Notes under the pieces: model-generated
Told to the model about the DNA's origin: nothing
Seen by the model: only the letters and a program-made list of their open reading frames with translations
The model's database searches: none
Source of the DNA: Perlabentimonas sp964490015
Lineage (GTDB): Bacteria; Bacteroidota; Bacteroidia; Bacteroidales; Tenuifilaceae
NCBI GenBank assembly: GCA_964490015.1
Contig: CAZBBA010000050.1
Coordinates: 1 to 29,098, forward strand
Reading direction: 5' to 3'
DNA length: 29,098 nucleotides
Translations under genes and position numbers: made by a program
Part shown: positions 15,507 to 23,585 of the stretch, in pieces
Layout of the letters: every line of letters begins with the position of its first letter
Numbering within the stretch: the first letter of the stretch is position 1

Positions 15507-17279
15507 ATGCTCAGTAAGTTTCTTTTTCGCGTTATCCTGCTACTTGCGATTGCCTTTCCCTCAACTGCCCAAAAAACAGTGAATTTGAGGATTGTACAAA
15601 CCACTGATATTCATGGTGTGCTTTTCCCTTTCGATTATATTAATAATACAGCCATTGATTACGGATTGGCTCATGTATACACCTACGTAAATCAGCTAAG
15701 GCAGAATCCTAACCACGAAGTTATTCTCCTCGACAATGGGGATATACTTCAGGGACAACCCACGGTTTACTACGCAAACTTTATCGATACCACTGGCCAG
15801 CATTTGGTTTCGAAAGTTATGAACTACATGGGCTACGATGCCGGAACAGTTGGCAATCACGATATTGAGGCTGGGGCAAAAGTATACGATAAGCTAAAAA
15901 TGGATTTTAAATTTCCCTGGCTAGCCGCTAACGTAATTGATACCCGAACCGGAAAACCCTACTTCAAGCCCTACACTGTAATTACTCGCAACGATGTTAA
16001 AATAGCCGTTTTGGGGCTAACCACTCCAGGGGTAACCAAATGGCTCTCCCCTAACCTATGGGCTAACATGCAGTTTACCGATATGATAGATGCCGCCAAA
16101 ATGTGGATGGACTCTATTAGAATAAAGGAGAATCCCCATGTTGTGATTGGTCTTTTCCACTCTGGGCACGATGCCTCATACGAGGGAGCAAACCCCGAAA
16201 AGCCCCTAAACGACAATGCCTCGATGCTAATAGCCCAACTGGTACCAGGTTTCGATGCCGTACTAATCGGACACGATCACGACAGGCTGATTACAAAAGT
16301 TGCTAACATCAACGGCGATTCTGTACTTATTGCTGACCCTAGTTCCAAGGCACAAATGGTATCAGATATTTGCATAAGAGTTTCGCTAGATAATAAAAAC
16401 AATGTCACAAGTAAAGAGGTAACCGGGAAATTAGTTCCTATGCAGGGGCTTATGCCAAACCCTGAATTTGTGAGCACGTTTTCTCGATTTACACGCGAAG
16501 TAGAGGATTTTGTGGATAGAAAAGTGGGAAGTTTAACAACTAAAGTATCATCACGCGATGCATACTTTGGCCCATCGGCTTTTATCAACATAATTCACTC
16601 GGCTCAGCTAAGCATATCAAACAGCGAGATTTCATTTAGCGCCCCCCTCTCATTCGACACTAGAATAGAGCAAGGTAATATTTACGTTCGGGACTTATTT
16701 AAACTTTACAGCTACGAAAATCTTCTCTACATCATGAACCTTACAGGTAAGGAAATTAAAGATTACCTTGAGTATTCCTACGGGCTTTGGTATAATACCA
16801 TGACCAGGGAGGACGATAATCTTTTACTTTTCAGATCCAATGGCAATGGCAAGCGAGTTCTGCACAACCAGGGAAGGGCTATTCTTAAATCGAGTTTCTA
16901 CAACTTCGATTCAGCTGCTGGAATAAAGTATCAAGTAGATGTTTCCAGACCAGTTGGTGAGCGAATCAATATTATTTCTATGGAAAACGGGTTGCCATTT
17001 TATCCAGAAAAAATCTACCGGGTTGCCATTAACTCGTACCGAGGAACTGGCGGAGGAGGGCATCTTACCGAGGGTGTTGGACTTAGCAAAGAGGAGTTGC
17101 AGAAACGAATTGTAAACATTTCATCGTACGATATGCGATACTACCTGATGAAATGGATAGAACGATACAACCGCATTACTCCAGAAAAACCAACTAATTG
17201 GGAAGTTATTCCTGTTGAATGGGCAACCAAGGCAATTGAAACTGATAAAGTTTTACTTTTTGGCACCGATAATAACTAG
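15507..17279 (+). CDS. Secreted 5'-nucleotidase / 2',3'-cyclic phosphodiesterase family
   Basis: A 590-aa periplasmic metallophosphoesterase of the UshA/CpdB family that removes phosphate from extracellular nucleotides. The signal peptide spans about 1-22 (ending STAQ). The N-terminal metallophosphatase domain has TTDIHG (32-37), DNGDILQGQP (76-85), GNHDIEAG (116-123), HSGHD (218-222) and GHDHD (255-259), so all dinuclear metal ligands are present. The C-terminal nucleotide-binding domain (about 330-570) has RIEQGNIYVRDLFKLYSYEN and the INSYRGTGGGGHL segment. The GTGGGGH segment resembles CpdB-type enzymes. queE follows after 17 bp, so the two may share a transcript. This pairing would be consistent with purine salvage, but that is inference. 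The divergent neighbour is the Crp/Fnr-type regulator. Confidence 0.94.
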   Translation: MLSKFLFRVILLLAIAFPSTAQKTVNLRIVQTTDIHGVLFPFDYINNTAIDYGLAHVYTYVNQLRQNPNHEVILLDNGDILQGQPTVYYANFIDTTGQHLVSKVMNYMGYDAGTVGNHDIEAGAKVYDKLKMDFKFPWLAANVIDTRTGKPYFKPYTVITRNDVKIAVLGLTTPGVTKWLSPNLWANMQFTDMIDAAKMWMDSIRIKENPHVVIGLFHSGHDASYEGANPEKPLNDNASMLIAQLVPGFDAVLIGHDHDRLITKVANINGDSVLIADPSSKAQMVSDICIRVSLDNKNNVTSKEVTGKLVPMQGLMPNPEFVSTFSRFTREVEDFVDRKVGSLTTKVSSRDAYFGPSAFINIIHSAQLSISNSEISFSAPLSFDTRIEQGNIYVRDLFKLYSYENLLYIMNLTGKEIKDYLEYSYGLWYNTMTREDDNLLLFRSNGNGKRVLHNQGRAILKSSFYNFDSAAGIKYQVDVSRPVGERINIISMENGLPFYPEKIYRVAINSYRGTGGGGHLTEGVGLSKEELQKRIVNISSYDMRYYLMKWIERYNRITPEKPTNWEVIPVEWATKAIETDKVLLFGTDNN

Positions 17280-17296
17280 ATAAACCAAATTGCTCC

Positions 17297-17926
17297 ATGA
17301 ATATCGACCTAAGCATCCTTCAAAACGGACGGCTATTACCACTTGTTGAGGAGTTTTACACACTTCAAGGCGAAGGATTTCACACTGGCAAAGCAGCTTA
17401 CTTTATACGGATTGGCGGGTGTGACGTGGGTTGTAGCTGGTGCGATGCCAAATTTACCTGGAATGCCAAATCGTTTCCCCCGGTTCATGTCGACAAGATT
17501 GTGGAGAATGTTGCATCGCTACCCGCAAAAGTGGTTGTGGTTACAGGTGGCGAACCTAGCCTCTACCCGCTCGATTACCTTTGCACAAACCTAAAGGAGA
17601 TAGATATCCAAACTCATATCGAAACCTCTGGCGCTTATCCCCTCTCGGGTCAATGGGACTGGATTTGTCTTTCGCCCAAACCTCAACAGCCACCAACCGC
17701 AGGAATCCACATGAAAGCCGACGAGCTTAAGGTGATTATTACTGGAAAAGATGATTTGCTGTGGGCCGAAGAGAATGCAAAGCGGGTTAAATCGACATGC
17801 AGATTATACTTACAACCCGAGTGGAGTGTTTATAACTCCATAATTCCGTGGCTTGTGGAGTATGCCATGCAAAACCCCAAGTGGCAAATCTCATTACAGG
17901 CACATAAATTCATGCGAATTCCTTAA
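17297..17926 (+). CDS. queE: 7-carboxy-7-deazaguanine synthase (radical SAM)
   Basis: A 209-aa radical SAM enzyme of the queuosine/preQ0 pathway. It converts 6-carboxy-tetrahydropterin to 7-carboxy-7-deazaguanine. The N-terminus VEEFYTLQGEGFHTGKAAYFIR is typical of QueE. The 4Fe-4S ligands are Cys42, Cys46 and Cys49 in GCDVGCSWCD, the canonical CxxxCxxC spacing. The SAM 'GGE' motif is VTGGEPSL (82-89), and LSPKP and QPEW blocks complete the family pattern. The length matches short QueE proteins (about 210 aa). The other que genes are not in this window. Confidence 0.95.
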   Translation: MNIDLSILQNGRLLPLVEEFYTLQGEGFHTGKAAYFIRIGGCDVGCSWCDAKFTWNAKSFPPVHVDKIVENVASLPAKVVVVTGGEPSLYPLDYLCTNLKEIDIQTHIETSGAYPLSGQWDWICLSPKPQQPPTAGIHMKADELKVIITGKDDLLWAEENAKRVKSTCRLYLQPEWSVYNSIIPWLVEYAMQNPKWQISLQAHKFMRIP

Positions 17927-18092
17927 TTTTCATTATCTTATATCTATTTACACTAGTTCGGAGTTCATATCCTCATTGCACATTTTCTAAAAGAGTTATC
18001 CTCTAAGGTCAGTAATTGTTTTCAGCGTAGTTTACCATAAATACTGGCACAAAGAGCATTGCGTTTCGATTTTGCTTTAGTTTAAAAGTATA

Positions 18093-18124
18093 TTTGGTAA
18101 TATGCTGCAAGTCGCCTATTTTTG
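18093..18124 (+). promoter_or_regulatory. Bacteroidetes-type promoter for the UbiA-family gene
   Basis: TTTG (18093-18096), a 20-bp spacer and TATTTTTG (18117-18124) match the -33/-7 consensus with ideal spacing. The predicted start site is near 18130, which gives a 40-nt leader to the ATG at 18171. This argues against an upstream start at 18102, which lies inside the promoter. Confidence 0.65.
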
Positions 18125-18170
18125 CTCACGCATGCTTGCAACAAAACGAAAATTAGCCTCTACTTTTAAA

Positions 18171-19043
18171 ATGAATACTCCCAAACGTTTTTCTTTAAAA
18201 GATTATCTGTCGCTTGTTAAGTTTAGCCACACCATTTTTACGCTACCCTTTGCCCTAATAGGATATTTTCTGGCAGTTTACCCGTCCGATACTGATTTCA
18301 GCTGGCGGTTATTCATACTTATCATTCTATGTTTGGTTTTTGCTAGGAATGCAGCCATGAGTTTCAACCGTGTAACCGATAGGTTTTTAGATAAGCGAAA
18401 CCCTCGAAACTCAACCCGTGAGATTCCCTCGGGCAAAATTCATCCTCGGAATGCATTCATCTTTTCGATGATCAACGCCTTGCTATTTATTGTTACCACA
18501 TTTTTTATCAACAAGTTGGTTTTTTACCTCTCGCCTCTGGCCTTACTTGTTATTCTTGGCTACAGCTATTCCAAACGCTTCACCGTATTATGCCATTTTG
18601 TTCTAGGACTAGGGCTATCGCTTGCGCCTATTGGTGCCTACCTCTCAATAACTGGCAAATGGCACATCATTCCCATTCTATTTAGCCTAATCGTTTTCCT
18701 TTGGGTTACTGGTTTCGATATCTTATACTCCATACAAGATGAGGAGTTCGACAAGGAAGAGTCGCTACGATCGATTCCTGCAGTATTAGGTAGCAAAAGG
18801 GCAAAATTCATATCTATACTACTTCACATTTTTGTTGTACTTCTGGTATTAAAGGTTGGTTTCATGCTCTCAACCGGCGTATACTTCTGGATTGGAGCAT
18901 CGGTATTTATGGCTCTACTAGTATTGCAGCATTTATTTATTAAAACTACCGACGAGCGAAGCGTTAACTTTGGATTTGTAACCCTAAATGGGCTGGCAAG
19001 CTTAATCTTTGCCGTGTTTATCATTCTTAGCTTTTACTACTAA
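18171..19043 (+). CDS. UbiA-family polyprenyltransferase, MqnP-like
   Basis: A 290-aa integral membrane prenyltransferase with about eight or nine hydrophobic helices. The first Asp-rich motif is FNRVTDRFLDKRNPR (Asn66, Asp70, Asp74), and the second is GFDILYSIQDEEFDKEE (Asp183, Asp190, Asp194). YSYSKR follows helix 4. The N-terminus LVKFSHTIFTLPFALIG and the 'IQDEEFDKEESLRSIPAVLG' stretch are typical of the subfamily linked to futalosine-route menaquinone synthesis (MqnP), which attaches the prenyl tail to the quinone precursor. No other mqn gene is nearby, so the substrate is inferred from subfamily pattern. The ATG at 18171 is chosen because the promoter lies upstream of it and the family's N-terminus begins there. 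The next gene follows after 23 bp. Confidence 0.9.
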   Translation: MNTPKRFSLKDYLSLVKFSHTIFTLPFALIGYFLAVYPSDTDFSWRLFILIILCLVFARNAAMSFNRVTDRFLDKRNPRNSTREIPSGKIHPRNAFIFSMINALLFIVTTFFINKLVFYLSPLALLVILGYSYSKRFTVLCHFVLGLGLSLAPIGAYLSITGKWHIIPILFSLIVFLWVTGFDILYSIQDEEFDKEESLRSIPAVLGSKRAKFISILLHIFVVLLVLKVGFMLSTGVYFWIGASVFMALLVLQHLFIKTTDERSVNFGFVTLNGLASLIFAVFIILSFYY

Positions 19044-19066
19044 ATCAAAATAAAACCTTTACTAAA

Positions 19067-19495
19067 ATGAAAAGATCAATTATTGTATTAGGATTTCTTG
19101 CCGGAGCGCTTTTCCTTATCTCCTGCGGCGGCGAAACAAAAAAATCATCGGTTGAGAAATTAGACGCCATTGAGGTGTCCATCGATTCCCTAATCAACGA
19201 TGCATCCGCATTGGAGGGAAAAACAGTTCGATTCCAGGCCAATGTTGATCATGCCTGTATGCATGGTGGCAAAAGGTTAACCGTGTTTGGATCGGTTGAG
19301 GGCAAAACGCTTAAGGTTGATGGCACAGAGAAATCGCCAAATTTCACCTCTTCACTAAAGGGGAAACAGGTTGAAGTAGTTGGCGTGGTTCGTAAAGTGG
19401 CCGGAGCACATGTTGCCGACTGCGAGGTTAGCGAGGGTAATGAGGTCCCCGAAATCGCCTACACCATCGACTGCATAACCTACAAGGAGCTTTAA
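19067..19495 (+). CDS. Small lipoprotein with OB-fold-like domain
   Basis: A 142-aa lipoprotein with lipobox LISC and lipidated Cys20. The body (about 35-142) reads as a compact beta-rich domain resembling a nucleic-acid-binding-type OB fold ('LEGKTVRFQANVDHACMHGGKRLTVFG ... LKGKQVEVVGVVRKV'). It contains a CMHGGKR segment (Cys64, His66) plus Cys119 and Cys136, which could form a disulfide or bind a metal. The specific function is not recognised. It lies 23 bp after the UbiA-family gene and before a strong terminator, so it is probably cotranscribed with it. A role in the envelope is likely from the lipid anchor; anything more is speculation. Confidence 0.82.
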   Translation: MKRSIIVLGFLAGALFLISCGGETKKSSVEKLDAIEVSIDSLINDASALEGKTVRFQANVDHACMHGGKRLTVFGSVEGKTLKVDGTEKSPNFTSSLKGKQVEVVGVVRKVAGAHVADCEVSEGNEVPEIAYTIDCITYKEL

Positions 19496-19514
19496 TTTAT
19501 TAGCAGCATAAACC

Positions 19515-19547
19515 AAAGGCTGTCATAATTCTGACAGCCTTTTTTTT
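19515..19547 (+). terminator. Strong intrinsic terminator after the small lipoprotein gene
   Basis: Perfect 11-bp stem AAAGGCTGTCA (19515-19525) / TGACAGCCTTT (19532-19542) with a 6-nt loop and a run of eight T's (19540-19547), 20 bp after the stop codon. Confidence 0.95.
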
Positions 19548-19644
19548 AAGCCCAAACGGACGTATCTTATACTCTTTTTGCACGCATGTGATAAAGATTG
19601 GTCTTTTGTATACCTTATATTATCTGTTTAGAAAGAAGTTTTAT

Positions 19645-22149
19645 ATGAAAAGTTACATCGGCTACATTTTGTTTTTCATCATTACCCTATTCCATTGTTC
19701 GGCTAAAGGTCAAACCTCCAGTATTGATAGTCTCGAGATTGTAATGCAAAACCACAAAACCAACGACACAGCCAGGGTTAACATTATCAACCAGCTAGCC
19801 TATGCAACCTACAGCAGAGACCAGAGCAAAACACGAAGCTATGCCATGCAGGGCTACGAGCTGGCCAAGGAGCTTGGATACACAAAAGGGCAAGCCGAAA
19901 GTTTGTGGCTCCAGGGTATAACCTACGTACGACAAGATCCGGGCAAATCCCTGGGCTTATTCAAAAACGCGTTGGATCTTGTGGAAAAGATAGGCCATAA
20001 ACAAGGAATAGGGAAGTATACAAATGCGATAGGGACAGTTTATGGTACAACCGGACGCGACTCTCTAGCCATAAGCTACTACCAGAAGGCCATTGATATA
20101 GCAACAGAAACTAACGACCTACAGGAACTGGGCAAATACCTTACTAACCTATCGCAACTCTACAATCGAAGAGGAAAGGTTGAATTAGCGATAAAAGGGT
20201 ATAATGCTGCACTTAATGCCCTTAGTGCGGCTGGTGATAAGCTAAATATGGCTACCATTTACAACTCATTGGGAAATATATATACAACGCAGGGAAATTA
20301 TCCACTTGCCCTTGAGTGTTTCCAAAATGGGCTTGAAATTCGCGAAGCCAGACAGGAAATGAACGCAGTTGCGATAAGTTTAATAAGCATTGGCGGAATA
20401 TACTTTACCCAAAAGGACTACCCAAAAGCGCTGGAATACAACCATAAAGCCTTACAGATTGCCGAAAGTATAAATGATAAGCACACCGTAGCTGGTGGCT
20501 TGCTAAATATTGGTTTGATTCATCTAAACACCGATAACCAGGAAGCTCTAGAATTTTTCCAGAAAGCATTGGAGGTTAGTAAGGATTTAAGAATAGCTCC
20601 CCTCCAGATTGGCATTCTGCTTAACATTGGGCAGTTTTACAATAAGCAAACAGATACTGATAAGGCTTTAGAAAGCTTTACAGAAGCCCTAAACCTATCG
20701 GAGTCTTCGGGTAACAAGCAAAACATCAGTAAAGCAAAATATCAACTTGCCAGAATTTATTTCGGCAAGAAACAGCTAACTCGTGCCCTTGATCTTGCTC
20801 AAAGCAGCCTTGATATTGCAAGCAACATCGGACTTATTGAAATTGAAAAGGATTTACACAAACTACTTGGCGAAATACATGCCACAACCAACAACTACAA
20901 AAAGGCATACGCCCATAGTTTGCTATACAACCAGCTAAGCGACAGCATATTTAACGAGAGCAATGTTAGGCAAATTACCGAGTTGGAGTACACCTACAAG
21001 TTCGAAAAGGAGAAGCAGGCCATTGAGCTAGAGCAGCAAAAGAAGGATGCGCTGCAAGCTGCCAAAAGGCGACAACAACGTAGTATCATCATTTCGCTTA
21101 CCATTAGCTTTCTCCTAGTATCGCTACTTTCCGTTTACATTTATCGCCTTTACCGATTCAAGCACAAAACAAATATTTTGCTTACAAAGCAGAAGAATGA
21201 GATTCAGGAGCTAAACGAGGAACTAGTTACACTAAACGAGGAGCTTACTCAGTCGAATGAGCATCTCTACCTGGCCAAGGAGGAGATTCAGGAGCGTGAA
21301 AACCTGCTTACCATGATCACCGATAACGTTCCTGCATTTATATCGCTTGTGGATAACAACCAAAAATACGTTTTTGCCAATAGCGGGTACGCCAAGCAGT
21401 ACGGGCAGAACAAGGTCGATATGCTAGGCAAAAGTGTTGATACCGTAGTCGATAAGGACTATGCCGAAAGGGCAAAAGCTAGTTTTACCAGGGCATTCAA
21501 TGGCGAGGTGGTGCATTTCGAGAACTACATCGAATCAGGAAATAAGCGGAATTATGTGCACACTACCTACTTGCCCTACTACTTCAACAGCAACCTGCGC
21601 GGAGTGCTGGTTTGCAGCTTCGATATTACCGAGCGTAAAATGGCCGAACAGGCCATGCTGGAGATTGAGCAGGAGAAAAAAAGGTTGCTCGAGCAGGAGA
21701 TTGAGCGAATTAACTGGGAACTTGATCAGAATCAAAAATCGCTTACAGCCGCATCGCTTAAGCTTATTCAGAACTCCGAGCGCGATGCCGATACCGTTCG
21801 CCGACTCGAGACCATCGAGAAAAATACTAATCTCGAAGGAAAGAGAACAATTCATGCGCTTATATCCGACTTTAAACGAATTTCCAGCACATCAAACTGG
21901 GACGAGTTTGAGCTGCTTTTCCAAAAGGTTCATAGCTCGTTCTACGAAAAGCTTAACCAACAATTCCCCGACCTCTCGGGCAATGAGCGAAAACTTTGCG
22001 CATTCCTTAAGCTTAACATGAGCAGTAAGGATATTGCCAACATCACCTTTCAATCGGAGGAGGCGCTCAAAAAGGCACGACAGCGGTTACGTCAAAAATT
22101 GGGTATAGATCGTGACACAAACCTTGTAACCTACTTGCAAAATATTTAG
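19645..22149 (+). CDS. TPR-TM-PAS-HTH (LuxR-type) membrane regulator
   Basis: An 834-aa predicted one-protein signalling regulator. The order is: signal peptide (about 1-23, ending SAKGQ); about nine TPR-like repeats (about 50-440), predicted periplasmic; coiled coil; one transmembrane helix (about 479-501); long coiled coil (505-550); PAS domain (about 552-664, closing with SFDITERKMAEQAM); coiled coil; and a C-terminal LuxR/GerE-like helix-turn-helix (about 775-834, LSGNERKLCAFLKLNMSSKDIA then EEALKKARQRLRQKLG). There is no kinase or receiver domain, so the protein may bind DNA while membrane-bound. I use ATG 19645, which begins the signal peptide; a GTG at 19588 would add 19 poorly fitting residues. 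The TPR-plus-LuxR layout is common in Bacteroidetes; the inserted PAS domain is less usual. Targets unknown. Confidence 0.9.
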   Translation: MKSYIGYILFFIITLFHCSAKGQTSSIDSLEIVMQNHKTNDTARVNIINQLAYATYSRDQSKTRSYAMQGYELAKELGYTKGQAESLWLQGITYVRQDPGKSLGLFKNALDLVEKIGHKQGIGKYTNAIGTVYGTTGRDSLAISYYQKAIDIATETNDLQELGKYLTNLSQLYNRRGKVELAIKGYNAALNALSAAGDKLNMATIYNSLGNIYTTQGNYPLALECFQNGLEIREARQEMNAVAISLISIGGIYFTQKDYPKALEYNHKALQIAESINDKHTVAGGLLNIGLIHLNTDNQEALEFFQKALEVSKDLRIAPLQIGILLNIGQFYNKQTDTDKALESFTEALNLSESSGNKQNISKAKYQLARIYFGKKQLTRALDLAQSSLDIASNIGLIEIEKDLHKLLGEIHATTNNYKKAYAHSLLYNQLSDSIFNESNVRQITELEYTYKFEKEKQAIELEQQKKDALQAAKRRQQRSIIISLTISFLLVSLLSVYIYRLYRFKHKTNILLTKQKNEIQELNEELVTLNEELTQSNEHLYLAKEEIQERENLLTMITDNVPAFISLVDNNQKYVFANSGYAKQYGQNKVDMLGKSVDTVVDKDYAERAKASFTRAFNGEVVHFENYIESGNKRNYVHTTYLPYYFNSNLRGVLVCSFDITERKMAEQAMLEIEQEKKRLLEQEIERINWELDQNQKSLTAASLKLIQNSERDADTVRRLETIEKNTNLEGKRTIHALISDFKRISSTSNWDEFELLFQKVHSSFYEKLNQQFPDLSGNERKLCAFLKLNMSSKDIANITFQSEEALKKARQRLRQKLGIDRDTNLVTYLQNI

Positions 22150-22178
22150 ATTACTTTCAGCGACGAGATATCCATAAA

Positions 22179-23585
22179 TTATGGTAGTGTGATAGTTTTT
22201 GAGCCGTCCGTTTTTACTAGTGCTACCTTTGCGCCATAGTCGGTATTGGATCGTTCGCTGTACACTAACCAATCGCCTGCTACATTGAAATTTTGCACGC
22301 CGCTGCGAACTAAGGTTTTTGCGCCCGAACCATTAAGCTTCATAACATGGAGTCCCTCCTGTTTCTGGTACACAATCAGATCATCTATAATGTAAAATCG
22401 ATTCACCGTAATATCCGAAATTTTCTTGCCACGACCTTTTGTTCCAAGCGGCATCTCGTACATCAAGTTATCCTGAGTTCCCTTAAAATACATCTTATCA
22501 CCTATCCTGAATGGCTGCGACACATTGCCCTCCACAAGTGATTCTTTGTCACCTAACTTGCCTATGGCGTTTAAGTCTTTTCGGTTTGCCCAGTTTACGC
22601 TAAAGTACAAGTAGTTTTTGTGGATAAAGAAATCGCCAATTACACGTTTTTCGCTATTTATTCGATACACAACTTGCTCCGATCGACCAGAGGTGGTATA
22701 CCAGCGAATCTCATCGGTCCATTGATCGTTCCAAAGCCTATTGTTGTACTTTACAAATACCATGTCGCCCATATATGTGAGAGAATAAGGCTCCTGACCT
22801 ATCATTGCATAAACCGGGTTAATCTCGGTTCGCAAATCGTTGCCATCTAAATCTACCGATTGAACTCTAAATCCATTGGCAAAAAAGTAAATTCTATTGT
22901 TGTGCCCGTTAAGTGAGTGAGCCGCCTTTACATTAAACTCCTTAATACCTGAACCATCCTTGTTTAGCCTAACAATTCTATTTTTGTGAATAACAAATAT
23001 GTAGTCCATATACTCAAGCCCAATACCCCAACGGCCTAAGTTGTATGAGATATTGCCTGCAACCAATGTTTCCTTTATTCTCAACTCGCCAACAGTTGGC
23101 GAGTACATAAAGTTGGTGTCAAACTGAATCCCTGTGAAGTTTTTATTGGGTAGATGTGTTCTGCCAACTTCCAGAATTTTGGCAAAATCATCATCGGTAA
23201 GGCAGTAATTTCCTCGAATCTCATACACGTTAGCCCTTACTGTTTTGCCATCAACTAAAACGGTCGAAGCAACCTGATTGGCAGCGTACTTTCCCGGAAC
23301 TGCAGCGTAAAGTTCTGTACCATTGGGAGTATGATTCCGATTGGTAGTAATAGACACCTGACCTGCCTTTACCTGATACGAAAACTTGGGTAGTAAATCG
23401 TTAAAAACAATTGCAATATCCTGAATCTTGTAAAAGGTAGCACCATCTAGTAAAAAGGCCTCAACGTGGTGTTGCACCCCATTTACATAAATTGTGGAGG
23501 GTTTTGACTCTGCAAAACTATTCTGACCATTGGCAAATTGCACTAATCCAAATGCAAATGCTAGTATGATGAGTATCTTTTTCAT
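22179..23585 (-). CDS. Secreted protein: two stalk domains plus DUF5050-like propeller
   Basis: A 468-aa secreted protein with a signal peptide (about 1-20). Two copper amine oxidase N-terminal-like 'stalk' domains follow (about 31-82 and 108-155). Each has the pattern xVxVNGxxxxxxxYxIxGxxYxxxxDxAxxx, here IYVNGVQHHVEAFLLDG and VLVDGKTVRANVYEIRGNY. The rest (about 165-468) is a series of short beta repeats ('RIVRLNKDGSG', 'SVDLDGNDLR', 'HVMKLNGSGAK') like the DUF5050 beta-propeller. No catalytic residues are recognised. Its ATG overlaps the last base of the upstream gene's stop (TAATG), so translation is coupled. This layout is familiar from clostridial surface proteins and is unusual here. 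Function unknown; binding or structural roles are plausible. Confidence 0.85.
   Translation of the reverse strand: MKKILIILAFAFGLVQFANGQNSFAESKPSTIYVNGVQHHVEAFLLDGATFYKIQDIAIVFNDLLPKFSYQVKAGQVSITTNRNHTPNGTELYAAVPGKYAANQVASTVLVDGKTVRANVYEIRGNYCLTDDDFAKILEVGRTHLPNKNFTGIQFDTNFMYSPTVGELRIKETLVAGNISYNLGRWGIGLEYMDYIFVIHKNRIVRLNKDGSGIKEFNVKAAHSLNGHNNRIYFFANGFRVQSVDLDGNDLRTEINPVYAMIGQEPYSLTYMGDMVFVKYNNRLWNDQWTDEIRWYTTSGRSEQVVYRINSEKRVIGDFFIHKNYLYFSVNWANRKDLNAIGKLGDKESLVEGNVSQPFRIGDKMYFKGTQDNLMYEMPLGTKGRGKKISDITVNRFYIIDDLIVYQKQEGLHVMKLNGSGAKTLVRSGVQNFNVAGDWLVYSERSNTDYGAKVALVKTDGSKTITLP

Noticed and set aside
18102..18170. Upstream start (18102) for the UbiA-family gene
   Set aside because: A well-spaced promoter covers 18093-18124, and family homology begins at the 18171 ATG.
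19588..19644. GTG start for the TPR-PAS regulator
   Set aside because: The 19 extra residues precede a good signal peptide that starts at ATG 19645.
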